From Falsiroseomonas tokyonensis (GTDB taxonomy: Bacteria > Pseudomonadota > Alphaproteobacteria > Acetobacterales > Acetobacteraceae), in assembly GCF_019024325.1 (NCBI RefSeq), contig NZ_JAFNJS010000010.1, forward strand, positions 1 through 64,000: 64,000 nucleotides of DNA, given 5' to 3'. Positions 54,082 to 62,644 of this stretch are shown piece after piece. The position numbers and the translations under genes are program-made. Position 1 is the stretch's first letter. Each line of letters begins with the position of its first letter. Under the pieces are notes generated by a model. It was not told the DNA's origin. It saw only the letters and a program-made list of their open reading frames with translations, and made no database searches.

Positions 54082-55343
54082 AATCGCTTTGGGAGGCGAC
54101 GGCGGCGCCGGCGCCCATCCTCGCGCCGCTGCGCGGGCCGGCCGAGACCGCGGTCGCCATCATCGGTGCCGGCTATTCCGGCCTTTCCACCGCCCTCGCC
54201 TTGGCCGAGCGCGGCGTGGCGGTGACGGTGCTGGAGGCGGTGGCACCGGGCGCCGGCGCCTCCGGCCGCAATGGCGGGCAGGTAATCCCCGGCTTCAAGC
54301 ATGACGTGGCCGATGCCATCGCCGTCTATGGCCAAGCCCGCGGCACCGCGATGCATGCGCTGGGCGCCCGCGCGGCCACCGAGACCTTCGCGCTGATCGC
54401 CCGCCACGGCATCGATTGCGACGCGGCGCAGAACGGCTGGGCGCAGCTCGGCGATACGCCGGCGGCGCTGGAGGCGATGGCGGCGCGCCTGGCCGCCTGG
54501 CGCCGCGCCGGCGCGCCGGTGCACTGGCTGTCGCGCGAGGAGGCCGCGGCGCTGGCGGGGACGAAGGCCTATCTTGGCGGCTGGCTCCATGCCGGGGGCG
54601 GCAGCGTGCAGCCCCTGTCCTATGCCCGCGGCCTGGCCCGCGCGGCGATGGCGGCCGGCGCCGTGATCCACGCCCCCACCCGCGCCACAGCCATCCGGCG
54701 CGAGGGCGCGGATTGGCGGGTGGAGACGGGGCAGGGGCAGCTACGCGCGCGCCGCGTGCTGATTGCGACCAACGCGCTGCCCGGCGACCTCTGGCCGGGG
54801 CTCGCGGATACCATGATCCCGGTCTGGAGCTTCCAGGTGGCGACCCAGCCCGGCGCGGTGCCGGCGGGCATGCCCGTGGTCTCCGACACCCGCCGCGTGC
54901 TGCGCTACTTCCGCGCGGACCGGGACGGGCGGCTGGTCGTGGGCGGCAAGGGAAGGCTGCGGGCGCCGCGCGACCTCGGCGATTTCGCCACCCAGCGGCA
55001 CATGCTGGCGCGGCTCTATCCGCAGCTGGCAGAGGCGCCGGTGGAATTCGGCTGGGGCGGGCAGGTGGCGATCACGCTGGACCGGCTGCCGCGCCTGTTC
55101 CGGCTGGAGGACGGCGTCTTCGCCACCATTGGCTGCAACGGCAAGGGCATCGCCTGGTGCACCGCCACGGGGCCGGAGCTCGCCACCGTGCTGACGGGCG
55201 GCGAAAGCCTGGCCCTGCCGCCCGTGGAGCCCCTCCGCCCCATTCCGCTGCACCAGTTGAAGAAAATCTACGCCGCCGCCGGCAGCGTCTGGTTCCGGCT
55301 GCGGGACCGGCTGGAGCGGTCCACCCCCCGGAGCCCTGCATGA
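54078..55343 (+). CDS. FAD-dependent amine oxidoreductase (PuuB/DAO family)
   Basis: A 421-residue DAO-fold enzyme. The FAD motif is IIGAGYSGLSTALALAERG (G30, G32, G35). GASGRNGGQVIPGF is the PuuB/gamma-glutamylputrescine-oxidase signature around the covalent or tight flavin site, and GCNGKGIAWCTATG lies near the C-terminus. It should oxidise a secondary amine or N-substituted amino compound to an aldehyde. ATG 54078 overlaps the GntR stop and the TGA overlaps the aminotransferase ATG, so all three are one operon. Confidence 0.9.
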   Translation: MKSLWEATAAPAPILAPLRGPAETAVAIIGAGYSGLSTALALAERGVAVTVLEAVAPGAGASGRNGGQVIPGFKHDVADAIAVYGQARGTAMHALGARAATETFALIARHGIDCDAAQNGWAQLGDTPAALEAMAARLAAWRRAGAPVHWLSREEAAALAGTKAYLGGWLHAGGGSVQPLSYARGLARAAMAAGAVIHAPTRATAIRREGADWRVETGQGQLRARRVLIATNALPGDLWPGLADTMIPVWSFQVATQPGAVPAGMPVVSDTRRVLRYFRADRDGRLVVGGKGRLRAPRDLGDFATQRHMLARLYPQLAEAPVEFGWGGQVAITLDRLPRLFRLEDGVFATIGCNGKGIAWCTATGPELATVLTGGESLALPPVEPLRPIPLHQLKKIYAAAGSVWFRLRDRLERSTPRSPA

Positions 55344-56656
55344 CCGTCCAACCGCGTCCCAATGCCCTGTCCGAGTCCTACTGGATGCCCTTCACCGCCG
55401 CCCGCGCCTTCCGGGAGGCGCCGATGATGTTCGTGGGCGCGGAGGGCATGCACTACCTGGAATCCGGCGGACGGCGGGTGCTGGACGGCATGGCGGGGCT
55501 CTGGTGCGTCAATGCCGGGCATGGCCATCCGCGCATCACGGAGGCGATCCGCACGGCGGCGGGTCAGCTCGACTTCGTCTCCTCCTTCCGCATGGGCCAT
55601 CCCGGCGCCTTCGCCTTCGCCGAGCGGCTGACCGCGGCGGCGCCGGAGGGGCTGGACCATGTCTTCTTCAGCAATTCCGGATCGGAGGCGGTGGACAGCG
55701 CGCTGAAGATCGCCCGCGCCTATTACCGGGTGCGCGGGGAGGGCGGCCGCACCAAGCTGGTCGGCCGAGCCAAGTCCTATCACGGCGTCGGCTTCGGCGG
55801 CCTGTCGGTGGGCGGCATCGGCCGCCACAAGCGCGACTTCGGGCCGCTGCTGCCCGACGTGTACCACCTGCCGCTGCCCTATGATCCGGCGCGCATGGGC
55901 TTCCCCAACGGCCGCCCCGCCGTCGGCGCCGATTATGCCGAAAGCCTGGAGGCGCTGCTGGCGGTGCAGGACCCCTCCACCGTGGCCGCGGTGATCGTGG
56001 AGCCCGTCACCGGCTCCGGCGGCGTCTATCCGCCGCCGCAGGGCTACCTGGAACGGCTGCGGGAGATCTGCACGAAGCACGGCATCCTGCTGATCTTCGA
56101 CGAGGTCATCACCGGCTTCGGCCGCCTCGGCACCTGCTTCGCCAGCCAGGCCTTTGGCGTCACCCCCGACCTGATCGCCTGCGCCAAGGGGCTGACCAAT
56201 GGCGCGGTGCCGATGGGCGCCACCCTGGTCTCCGCCGGCATCTACGAGGCCTTCATGGCCGGCCCGCCGGAAGCCGTGCAGCTGTTCCACGGCTATACCT
56301 ATTCCGGCCATCCGCTCGCCTGCGCCGCCGGCCTGGCGGCGCTGGAGGCCTATGAGCAGGAGGGCATTTTTGCCAATGCCGCCGCGATGGCGGAGCCCTT
56401 CGCCCAGGCGCTGCACGCCCTGCGGGACGCGCCACATGTGGTGGATATCCGCACCATCGGCATCCTGGGGGCGATCGAACTGGCCCCCCGCGGCGGCACC
56501 CGCGGCCCTGCCGTGGCGGATCGCTGCTTCGCCGCCGGCGTGCTGGTGCGCGCCGCTGGCGACATGCTGGTACTCTCCCCACCGCTGATCCTGGCCCCGG
56601 CGGAGATCGACCGCATCGCCCAGACCATCCGCGACGCCCTGCTGGCCGAGGCCTGA
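55340..56656 (+). CDS. Class III aminotransferase (omega-amino acid:pyruvate type)
   Basis: A 438-residue PLP enzyme. The opening YWMPFTAARAF, then AGLWCVNAGHGHPRI and FSNSGSEAVDSALKIARAYY, matches omega-amino acid:pyruvate transaminases. The PLP aspartate lies in LLIFDEVITGFGRLG and the Schiff-base lysine is K283 in ACAKGLTNGAVPMGA. It would move the amino group of an omega-amino acid or diamine to pyruvate, following the FAD oxidase. ATG 55340 overlaps the previous stop. A hairpin with A/T flanks closes the operon. Confidence 0.93.
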   Translation: MTVQPRPNALSESYWMPFTAARAFREAPMMFVGAEGMHYLESGGRRVLDGMAGLWCVNAGHGHPRITEAIRTAAGQLDFVSSFRMGHPGAFAFAERLTAAAPEGLDHVFFSNSGSEAVDSALKIARAYYRVRGEGGRTKLVGRAKSYHGVGFGGLSVGGIGRHKRDFGPLLPDVYHLPLPYDPARMGFPNGRPAVGADYAESLEALLAVQDPSTVAAVIVEPVTGSGGVYPPPQGYLERLREICTKHGILLIFDEVITGFGRLGTCFASQAFGVTPDLIACAKGLTNGAVPMGATLVSAGIYEAFMAGPPEAVQLFHGYTYSGHPLACAAGLAALEAYEQEGIFANAAAMAEPFAQALHALRDAPHVVDIRTIGILGAIELAPRGGTRGPAVADRCFAAGVLVRAAGDMLVLSPPLILAPAEIDRIAQTIRDALLAEA

Positions 56657-56666
56657 ACCCATTAAA

Positions 56667-56697
56667 AAGGGCGGCCCCCCTGCGGGAGCCGCCCCTT
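56667..56697. terminator. Bidirectional terminator between the aminotransferase and cold-shock genes
   Basis: Stem AAGGGCGGC with GCCGCCCCTT (one bulged C) around CCCCCTGCGGGA, flanked by TTAAAAA on one side and TTCAAA on the other; it lies in the gap between two convergent stop codons. Confidence 0.65.
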
Positions 56698-56719
56698 CAA
56701 ATCGATCCGATAGGCAGGA

Positions 56720-57322
56720 TCAGGAAGCGGTGACGGAGGCCGCTTCCGGCCCCTTCTTGCCCTGCACCACGCGCAGCGTCACGGCCTGGCCCTCGGTCAG
56801 CGGGCGCAGCCCGCTGCGCTCCAGCGCGGTCGCATGGACGAACACGTCCTTGCCGCCATCGCTCGGCGTGACGAAGCCGAAACCCTTCTCGGCGCTGTAC
56901 CACTTCACGGTGCCCTGCACCTCCTCGCCCGCACCCGGCGGATGGGGGGTGCGGAAGCCCGCGCCGCCGCCGCCGGGGCCGGGACGGGGGCCGGCGCCCA
57001 TGCCGCCGCGCGGCGGGGAGGGCGGGATCTCGCCGACCGGCCCGACCTCGAGCACCTCGGTCACCTGCGGGCCACGCTCACCCTGGCCGGTGCGCACGCG
57101 CAGCTTGGTGCCCGGCGCCACCGTATCGGCGCCGGCGCGCTGCAGCACGCTGATATGCAGGAAGGCATCGCCGCCGCCACCCTCGACCGCCACGAAGCCG
57201 AAGCCCCGCTCCGGATCGAAGCGCTTCACCACCGCGCTGACCTCCGGGCCGGAAGCCACCGGCGCCGAGGCACGGCGCGGCGCGGCGGAGGGCGCATAGC
57301 TGGGGGTGGGGGGGGTGCCCAT
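56720..57322 (-). CDS. Double cold-shock-domain protein; N-terminal extension apparently lost by a frameshift
   Basis: Two cold-shock domains with RNP motifs, RGFGFV at 39-44 and KGFGFV in the second domain (about 137-200), joined by a Gly/Pro-rich linker. It binds single-stranded RNA/DNA as a chaperone. In this frame the protein can start at ATG 57322, which has AGGAGG five bases upstream. However, a separate frame from ATG 57405 encodes a natural-looking N-terminus (MTNTHDWRRDRKARSKRGF) that would join this protein if the C8 run (57308-57315) had nine Cs. The tract is either a sequencing error, a real mutation or a slippage site. Both versions keep both domains. Confidence 0.8.
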   Translation of the reverse strand: MGTPPTPSYAPSAAPRRASAPVASGPEVSAVVKRFDPERGFGFVAVEGGGGDAFLHISVLQRAGADTVAPGTKLRVRTGQGERGPQVTEVLEVGPVGEIPPSPPRGGMGAGPRPGPGGGGAGFRTPHPPGAGEEVQGTVKWYSAEKGFGFVTPSDGGKDVFVHATALERSGLRPLTEGQAVTLRVVQGKKGPEAASVTAS

Positions 57323-57405
57323 CCGCCCTCCTGGGGCATGTCGTCGTCGAAGCCTCGCTTGCTGCGGGCTTTGCGGTCTCGCCGCCAGTCGTGCGTATTG
57401 GTCAT
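57226..57405 (-). other. Out-of-frame N-terminal coding segment of the cold-shock gene
   Basis: Starting at ATG 57405 (ribosome-like GCGAG upstream), the frame reads MTNTHDWRRDRKARSKRGF, DDDMPQEGG, WAPPPPP, then leaves the cold-shock frame and runs into a meaningless Arg/Pro/Ala stretch. The first 27 residues have the composition of the usual N-terminal basic arm of this protein family, so the break is probably at the C8 tract. Confidence 0.55.
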
Positions 57406-57856
57406 CTCTGGACTCGCCTGTTCGGCCGCGGACATATCCGGCCCCGCCGTCTCGTGGATTCGAGCCCGGGGAGGTGGCCTGGCCCGCATCGGCCTGGGCG
57501 TCAGTATAGGTCACCCGCCGCCTGCTTCAATGTAGGAATCGCAATGAACGCCAGGAAAGCTGGAGCAGGTCCGGTCACGGCCCCGCCATGCAACGGCTTT
57601 GCACCAGCCGAAAGCATGGCATCCGGCCACTCAGCTGTAAAAATTTCATCCCCCCGCCGCATGTCACGCAGCCCAACGGTATCGGCTTCTCGTCTATCTG
57701 TGCTGATGCTTCCGCTTTTTCGCCCGGCCAAAGCAAAACCTTGCCCCGCGCCGGGCCGAGCGCCCGCACCACCCCCGCCCGCAGGGTGGTATCCCAGTGG
57801 CATCGCTCTTGCTTCCAAGGGCCGGCACCCTGAACGCACCCCATCGGAGGATCCGC
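57406..57856. other. Intergenic region between the cold-shock gene and the NMT1-type gene
   Basis: 451 bases without a convincing gene, less GC-rich than its flanks. The left part should carry the promoter and 5' leader of the cold-shock gene (minus strand). A minus-strand frame 57501-57803 (100 residues, no recognisable domain) is the only open frame of note; I do not call it a gene. No promoter hexamers are clear. Confidence 0.4.
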
Positions 57857-58876
57857 ATGACCCTGGCCCGCCGCACCCTGTTCGGCGCCACCGCCGGCAT
57901 GCTCGCCGCACCCGCCCTCGCTCAGGCACCCGAACGCATCCGCTTCGTGCTGAACTTCCGGCCCGATGGCGGCACCGCCGGCTACCTGCTCGCCCTTTCG
58001 CGCGGCTACTACCGCGAGGCCGGGCTGGAGGTGACCATCGACGGCTCCTCCGGCTCCGGCGACGCCATCACCCGCGTCGCCTCAGGCAACTACCAGATGG
58101 GCAGCGGCGACATCGCCACCCTCATCGAATTCCAGGCCCGCAACCCCGCCGCCGCGCCCAAGGTGGTGATGGCGCTCCACGACTCATCCCCCCAGGCCAT
58201 CATGAGCCTCGGCGGCACCCGCATCCTGAAGCCCGAAGACCTCGCCGGCCGCACCATCGGCCAAGGCCCGGCCGACGGCGCCTCCCGCATGTTCCCGGCC
58301 TTCTGCCGCATCAACAACATCCCCATGGACCGGATGCGGCTGCAACAAGTCACCCCCGCGCTTCGCGACCAGATGCTGATGACCCGCCAGGTCGATGCCG
58401 TCACCGGCTTCGACTACACCGTCTTCTTCAACCTCAAGGCCAACGGCGCCAAGCCCGAGGACATCCACACCCTTCGCTACGCCGACTACGGCATGGACTT
58501 CCCCGGCAACGCCATGCTCGCCAGCCGCAGCTTCATCGCCGAAAAACCCGACGCCCTCCGCCGCTTCCTCTCCGCCTCCACCCGCTGCTGGCACGACGTC
58601 ATGGCCGACCCCGCCAAGGCCGCCGCCGAACTCAAACGCCAATTCCCTCTGCTCGAAGAACCCATCGAAGCCGAACGCATCATCTACCTGCGCGACCGCC
58701 TGATGATCACCCCACGCACCCAAGCCGACGGCCTCGGCACCCTCAGCGAAGCCCGCCTCACCGAAACCATCGCCCTGGTGAAAGACGGCTTCGGCCTGAC
58801 ATCGACGCCCCCCAACATCGAAATCTACGACGGCCGCTTCCTGCCGAGCGCGGCCGAGCGCCGTCTGCGGGGGTAG
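57857..58876 (+). CDS. NMT1/THI5-like ABC transporter substrate-binding protein
   Basis: A 339-residue periplasmic protein of the SsuA/TauA/THI5 type: twin-arginine-like signal (MTLARRTLFGATAGML, cleavage after ALAQ), FVLNFRPDGGTAGYLLALSRGYYREAGLEV and SGNYQMGSGDIATLIEFQ. These bind pyrimidine precursors, sulfonates or nitrile-like ligands. ATG 57857 gives the natural start; 20 in-frame residues upstream are unlikely. No permease or ATPase is near. It is closed by a hairpin 23 bases downstream. Confidence 0.9.
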   Translation: MTLARRTLFGATAGMLAAPALAQAPERIRFVLNFRPDGGTAGYLLALSRGYYREAGLEVTIDGSSGSGDAITRVASGNYQMGSGDIATLIEFQARNPAAAPKVVMALHDSSPQAIMSLGGTRILKPEDLAGRTIGQGPADGASRMFPAFCRINNIPMDRMRLQQVTPALRDQMLMTRQVDAVTGFDYTVFFNLKANGAKPEDIHTLRYADYGMDFPGNAMLASRSFIAEKPDALRRFLSASTRCWHDVMADPAKAAAELKRQFPLLEEPIEAERIIYLRDRLMITPRTQADGLGTLSEARLTETIALVKDGFGLTSTPPNIEIYDGRFLPSAAERRLRG

Positions 58877-58899
58877 GGGCTGGACGGCGCTGGTGGCTT

Positions 58900-58922
58900 G
58901 CAGGGGGACGCTGTCCCCCTGC
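58900..58922 (+). terminator. Hairpin after the NMT1-type gene
   Basis: A perfect 10-bp stem (GCAGGGGGAC, loop GCT, GTCCCCCTGC) 23 bases after the stop codon, without T-tract. It is the first of five stacked hairpins. Confidence 0.55.
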
Positions 58923-58930
58923 ACCCCCTG

Positions 58931-59108
58931 CCAGGAGGCAGAGGCCTCCTGGACCACAGGACTTTGAGCAGGAATGGAGAGGGGGCCAGCGGTACCGCAG
59001 ACCATGCGGTCGCTCCGGCCCCCTCTCCATTCCTGCTCATGATTCAAGGGTTCCAAGGGGCCACTGCCCCTTGGCGGGAGGGTGCAGGGAGGGCGGAGCC
59101 CTCCTTGC
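58931..59108. repeat. Block of four inverted repeats including a perfect 23-bp pair
   Basis: In 180 bases: a 9-bp stem (58931-58952); a perfect 23-bp inverted repeat (58965-58987 against 59017-59039), with a further nested stem (AGCG..ACCGC with GCGGTCGCT) in its 29-base spacer; a 9-bp stem CCAAGGGGC/GCCCCTTGG (59053-59074); and an 11-bp stem with one wobble (59084-59108). It lies between two convergent genes. This looks like a composite dispersed intergenic element, as known from Acetobacteraceae genomes (recollection, not checked). Confidence 0.75.
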
Positions 59109-59133
59109 AATCAGCCAGCGCTGACCCGGCCGC

Positions 59134-60300
59134 CTACTCCGCAGCCGTCTCCTGCCCGGTCGGGAAGCGGCGGCGGACTTCGTCGCGGCGTTCGAGCCAC
59201 CAGGCGTAGGAGGGGGGAAGGAGGGGGAGGGGGTTTTGGCCGAGGGTTTGGGCGGCGTGGGTGGGCCAGTTGGGGTTCCACATCATTTCGCGGGCGAGGG
59301 CGATGAGGTGGCAGGAGTTGGCCTGCAGGTAGGATTCGGCCTGGTGGGGGTCGGTGATGAGGCCGACGGCCATGGTGGGGAGGCCGGTTTCGCGCAGGAT
59401 CTCGGCGGCGAAGGGCACGTGGTAGCCGGGGGTGCGGGGGACGACGGCGAGGGTGAGGGGGCCTTCGATGCCGCCGGAGGAGCAGTCGATCAGGTCGATG
59501 CCGCGGGGCTTCAGTTCGTGGCAGAGGGCGAGTGTGTCTTCCATGTGCCAGCCGCCGCCGCGGCCGTCGACGCAGGACAGGCGGATGAGCAGGGGTTTGG
59601 TGGCGGGCCAGGCGGCGCGGACGGCTTCGACGAGTTCGAGGCCGAAGCGCATGCGGCCTTCGCGGTCGCCGCCGTAGGCGTCGCTGCGCTGGTTGGTGAT
59701 GGGCGAGAGGAATTGCTGGATGATGTAGCCGTGAGCGGCGTGGATTTCGAGGATGTCGAAGCCGGCGTCGTCGGCACGCTTGGCGGCATCGGCGTGGAGC
59801 TGGATGACGTGGCGGATGTCGTCCGCGTCCATCTCCTTCGGGATCATGGCGCCGGGCTTGAAGGGGATGGGGCTGGGCGCGAGGCCGGACCAGGGCGGGC
59901 GGCCGTTGGCGGCGTCTTCCTCGGTGAGGGGCGAAAAGCCGTCCCAGGGGGCGCGGGTGGCGACCTTGCGGCCGGCGTGGCCGATCTGCATGGCGGCGGC
60001 GCTGCCGTTCGCGCGGAGGAAGTCGGTGATGCGGCGCCAGGCGCGGGCCTGTTCGTCGGTATAGATGCCGGGGCAGTCGTAGGTCTTGCGGGAGCGTTCG
60101 GAGACGCTGGTTTCCTCGCAGAAGACCAGGCCGGCGCCGCCGAGGGCGAATTTGCCGAGATGCACCAGGTGCCAGTCGCCGGGGATGCCGCCGGGGTCGG
60201 AGCGGTATTGCGACATGGGCGAAACGACGATGCGATTGCGCAGGGTGACGCCACGCAGTGCGTAAGGTGTGAGCAGAAGGGGTGTGGCGGCGTCGGTCAT
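59134..60300 (-). CDS. NADH:flavin oxidoreductase (Old Yellow Enzyme, YqjM-like)
   Basis: A 388-residue TIM-barrel flavoenzyme: LTPYALRGVTLRNRIVVSPM, QIGHAGRKV, and the substrate-binding H187/H190 in EIHAAHGYIIQQFLSP, as in the YqjM subgroup. It reduces activated alkenes using NAD(P)H and FMN. ATG 60300 (MTDAATPLLLTPYAL) is the start; the long frames upstream and downstream are shadows. It is divergent from the molybdenum hydroxylase genes with about 60 bases between them, so both may share control. Confidence 0.92.
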   Translation of the reverse strand: MTDAATPLLLTPYALRGVTLRNRIVVSPMSQYRSDPGGIPGDWHLVHLGKFALGGAGLVFCEETSVSERSRKTYDCPGIYTDEQARAWRRITDFLRANGSAAAMQIGHAGRKVATRAPWDGFSPLTEEDAANGRPPWSGLAPSPIPFKPGAMIPKEMDADDIRHVIQLHADAAKRADDAGFDILEIHAAHGYIIQQFLSPITNQRSDAYGGDREGRMRFGLELVEAVRAAWPATKPLLIRLSCVDGRGGGWHMEDTLALCHELKPRGIDLIDCSSGGIEGPLTLAVVPRTPGYHVPFAAEILRETGLPTMAVGLITDPHQAESYLQANSCHLIALAREMMWNPNWPTHAAQTLGQNPLPLLPPSYAWWLERRDEVRRRFPTGQETAAE

Positions 60301-60361
60301 CGGCAACTCCGGTCGTGCGGGCAGGTAGGCCTGGGCGCGGGTGGGATGCAAGATGGTGGCC

Positions 60362-62644
60362 ATGGAAGCCAAGGGATGGATCGGCGCCTCGGTGCCGCGG
60401 CGGGAGGATGCGCGGCATCTGCTCGGCCAGGGGGTGTTCGCGGGGGATGTGACGGCGCCGGGGATGCTGGAGCTGGCCTTCTGGCGCAGCCCGGTGGCGC
60501 ATGGGCGGATTGGCGCGGTGACGCGGCCGGCGGGGGTTTTTGGGGCAGGCGAGATCGGGCCGGTGACGCTGCTGCCGGCGGGGCCGGACATGCCGGGGTT
60601 CCGGCAGGCGCCCTATCCGCCGCTGGCCGATGGCGTGGTGCGCTTCGTCGGCCAGCCGGTGCTGGCGGCGCTGGCGGCCACCCGTGGCGCGGCGGAGGAT
60701 TTGTGCGCGCGCTGCGAGGTGGAGATTGCGCCGCTGCCCGCTTTCGCCGATGTGCCGGCGGCCTTGGCGCCGGGGGCGGCGGTGCTGCATCCGGGCTGGG
60801 CGGACAACCGCTACGGCTCGGGCCATGTGAAGGCGGGCGATGTGGCGGGGTTGGATGCGCCGATCCGCATCCGCCGGAAGCTTGGCCTCGGCCGGCAATC
60901 TGCGGCGCCGATGGAGCCGCGCGCGCTGATCGCCGTGCCGGACCGACGCACCGGGGAGCTGGTGCTGCATATCTCCTCCCAGGGGCCGCATGTGCTGCGG
61001 CATGCGCTGGCGGCGATGCTCGGCCTGCCGGAATCGCGGCTGCGCGTGGTGGCGCCCGATGTCGGCGGCGGTTTCGGCGCCAAGAACCGCCTGATGCCGG
61101 AGGAGGTGGTGGCCTGCGCCCTCGCCCTGAAGCTGGACCGCCCGATCCGCTGGGTGGAGGACCGCCGCGAGCATCTGATGGCCGGCGCCCAGGCGCGCGA
61201 ACACCTGTATGATCTGACCTTGCATGCAACGCGGGACGGCATCGCGCTGGGGATCGAGGGCGAGCTCTGGGTCGATGCCGGCGCCTATGCGCTGTGGCCG
61301 ACCGGCGCCTTTGCCGAGGCCGGGATGGCGGCGCGCAACCTCGGCGGGCCCTATGGCATCGCGCATCTGGATGTGCGGCACCACACGGTGGCGACCACCA
61401 AGCCACCGATGGGCCCCTATCGCGGCGTCGGGCGGACGGGTGCCTGCTTCGCGATCGAGCGGCTGATGGATGCGCTGGCCGATGAGGTCGGTGTCTCGCG
61501 CTACGAAATCCGGCGCCGCAACCTGATCGCGAAGCTGCCGCATGTGACGGCGGCGGGGATGACGCTGGATACCGGCGACTACCCGGCGGCGCTGGAAGCC
61601 TGTGTCGGGATGCTCGACCTGCCCGCGCTGGAAGCCCGGCGCGCGGCGGGCGAAAGGGTCGGCGTCGGCTTCGCCATCTACACCGAGCAATCCGGCCACG
61701 GCACCGCGGAATGGGCCGGGCGCAAGGCGCGGGTGGTGCCGGGGCATGAGACGGCGACGCTCCGCATGCACCCCGATGGCAGCCTCACCTTGCTGACCGC
61801 CATCCACAATCACGGCCAGGGGCTGGAGACGACGCTGGCGCAGATCGTGGCGGAGGAGCTCGGCCTGCACCCCGAGGCCATCGCCGTCCGCCACGGCGAT
61901 ACCGGCTTGTCGCCATTCGGCTTCGGCACCTTTGCCTCCCGTTCCCTGGTCTTCGCCGGCGGCGCGGCCAAGGCGGCGGCCGAAATGCTGGGGGCAAAAC
62001 TGCGGCGCATCGCCGCGCATTTCCTGCAGGCGGATCTGGCGCTGGTGGAGCTGCGCGGCGGGCGCGCCTGGGCGGGCGCCGCCTCCCTCCCGCTGGTCGA
62101 CCTCGCCCATGCCGCCACGATGCGCCAGGAACGCCTGCCGCCCGGCGAGCCGCCGGGGCTGGAGGCAACCGCCGACTACTGCCCGCCCGAGGATGCCGGC
62201 GTCTTCTCCTATGGCGTGCATGCCGCCGTGGTGCGGGTGGATGCGGAGACCGGCGCGGTGGCGCTGGAGGATTACTGCGTGGCCGAGGATTGCGGCACCA
62301 TGATCAACCCGATGATCGTCGACGGCCAGGTGAAGGGCGGCGTGGTGCAGGGCATCGGCACCGCGCTGACCGAGGAACTGCGCTTCGATGCCGAGGCCCA
62401 GCCGCTCTCGACCACTTTTGCGGATTATCGCCTGCCCGACGCGCCAAGCCTGCCCGAGATCCGCGTGTTGCACCTGGTGACGCCCGCGCGCTGCACGGTG
62501 CATGGCGCCAAGGGCGTGGGGGAGGGTGGCGCGATCGCCCCGCCGGCCGCCATCGCCTCCGCCGTGGAACAGGCGCTCGGCCTCGGCATGGTGGTGACGG
62601 CCACGCCGGTGACGCCGCGCCGCGTGCTGAGCGTGCTGCCATGA
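60362..62644 (+). CDS. Molybdenum hydroxylase large subunit (xanthine dehydrogenase/CO dehydrogenase L-type)
   Basis: A 760-residue molybdopterin-binding subunit: opening IGASVPRREDARHLLGQGVF, MEPRALIAV, VGGGFGAKN, and the catalytic glutamate E721 in GVGEGG near the C-terminus. It hydroxylates an aldehyde or N-heterocycle. The CO dehydrogenase selenium/copper loop signature (AYRCSFR) is not visible, so it is a general aldehyde/heterocycle oxidase. Starts at ATG 60341, 60353 and 60362 are all in frame; the last fits the family best. Its TGA overlaps the FAD-subunit ATG. Confidence 0.92.
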   Translation: MEAKGWIGASVPRREDARHLLGQGVFAGDVTAPGMLELAFWRSPVAHGRIGAVTRPAGVFGAGEIGPVTLLPAGPDMPGFRQAPYPPLADGVVRFVGQPVLAALAATRGAAEDLCARCEVEIAPLPAFADVPAALAPGAAVLHPGWADNRYGSGHVKAGDVAGLDAPIRIRRKLGLGRQSAAPMEPRALIAVPDRRTGELVLHISSQGPHVLRHALAAMLGLPESRLRVVAPDVGGGFGAKNRLMPEEVVACALALKLDRPIRWVEDRREHLMAGAQAREHLYDLTLHATRDGIALGIEGELWVDAGAYALWPTGAFAEAGMAARNLGGPYGIAHLDVRHHTVATTKPPMGPYRGVGRTGACFAIERLMDALADEVGVSRYEIRRRNLIAKLPHVTAAGMTLDTGDYPAALEACVGMLDLPALEARRAAGERVGVGFAIYTEQSGHGTAEWAGRKARVVPGHETATLRMHPDGSLTLLTAIHNHGQGLETTLAQIVAEELGLHPEAIAVRHGDTGLSPFGFGTFASRSLVFAGGAAKAAAEMLGAKLRRIAAHFLQADLALVELRGGRAWAGAASLPLVDLAHAATMRQERLPPGEPPGLEATADYCPPEDAGVFSYGVHAAVVRVDAETGAVALEDYCVAEDCGTMINPMIVDGQVKGGVVQGIGTALTEELRFDAEAQPLSTTFADYRLPDAPSLPEIRVLHLVTPARCTVHGAKGVGEGGAIAPPAAIASAVEQALGLGMVVTATPVTPRRVLSVLP

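Noticed and set aside
57501-57929. A 142-residue minus-strand frame upstream of the cold-shock gene
   Set aside because: No ribosome site, no domain and overlap with the 5' end of the NMT1-type gene; possible but not supported.
59111-62503. A 1130-residue minus-strand open frame
   Set aside because: It lies antisense to the molybdenum hydroxylase genes and out of frame over the flavoenzyme gene; composition is non-protein-like.
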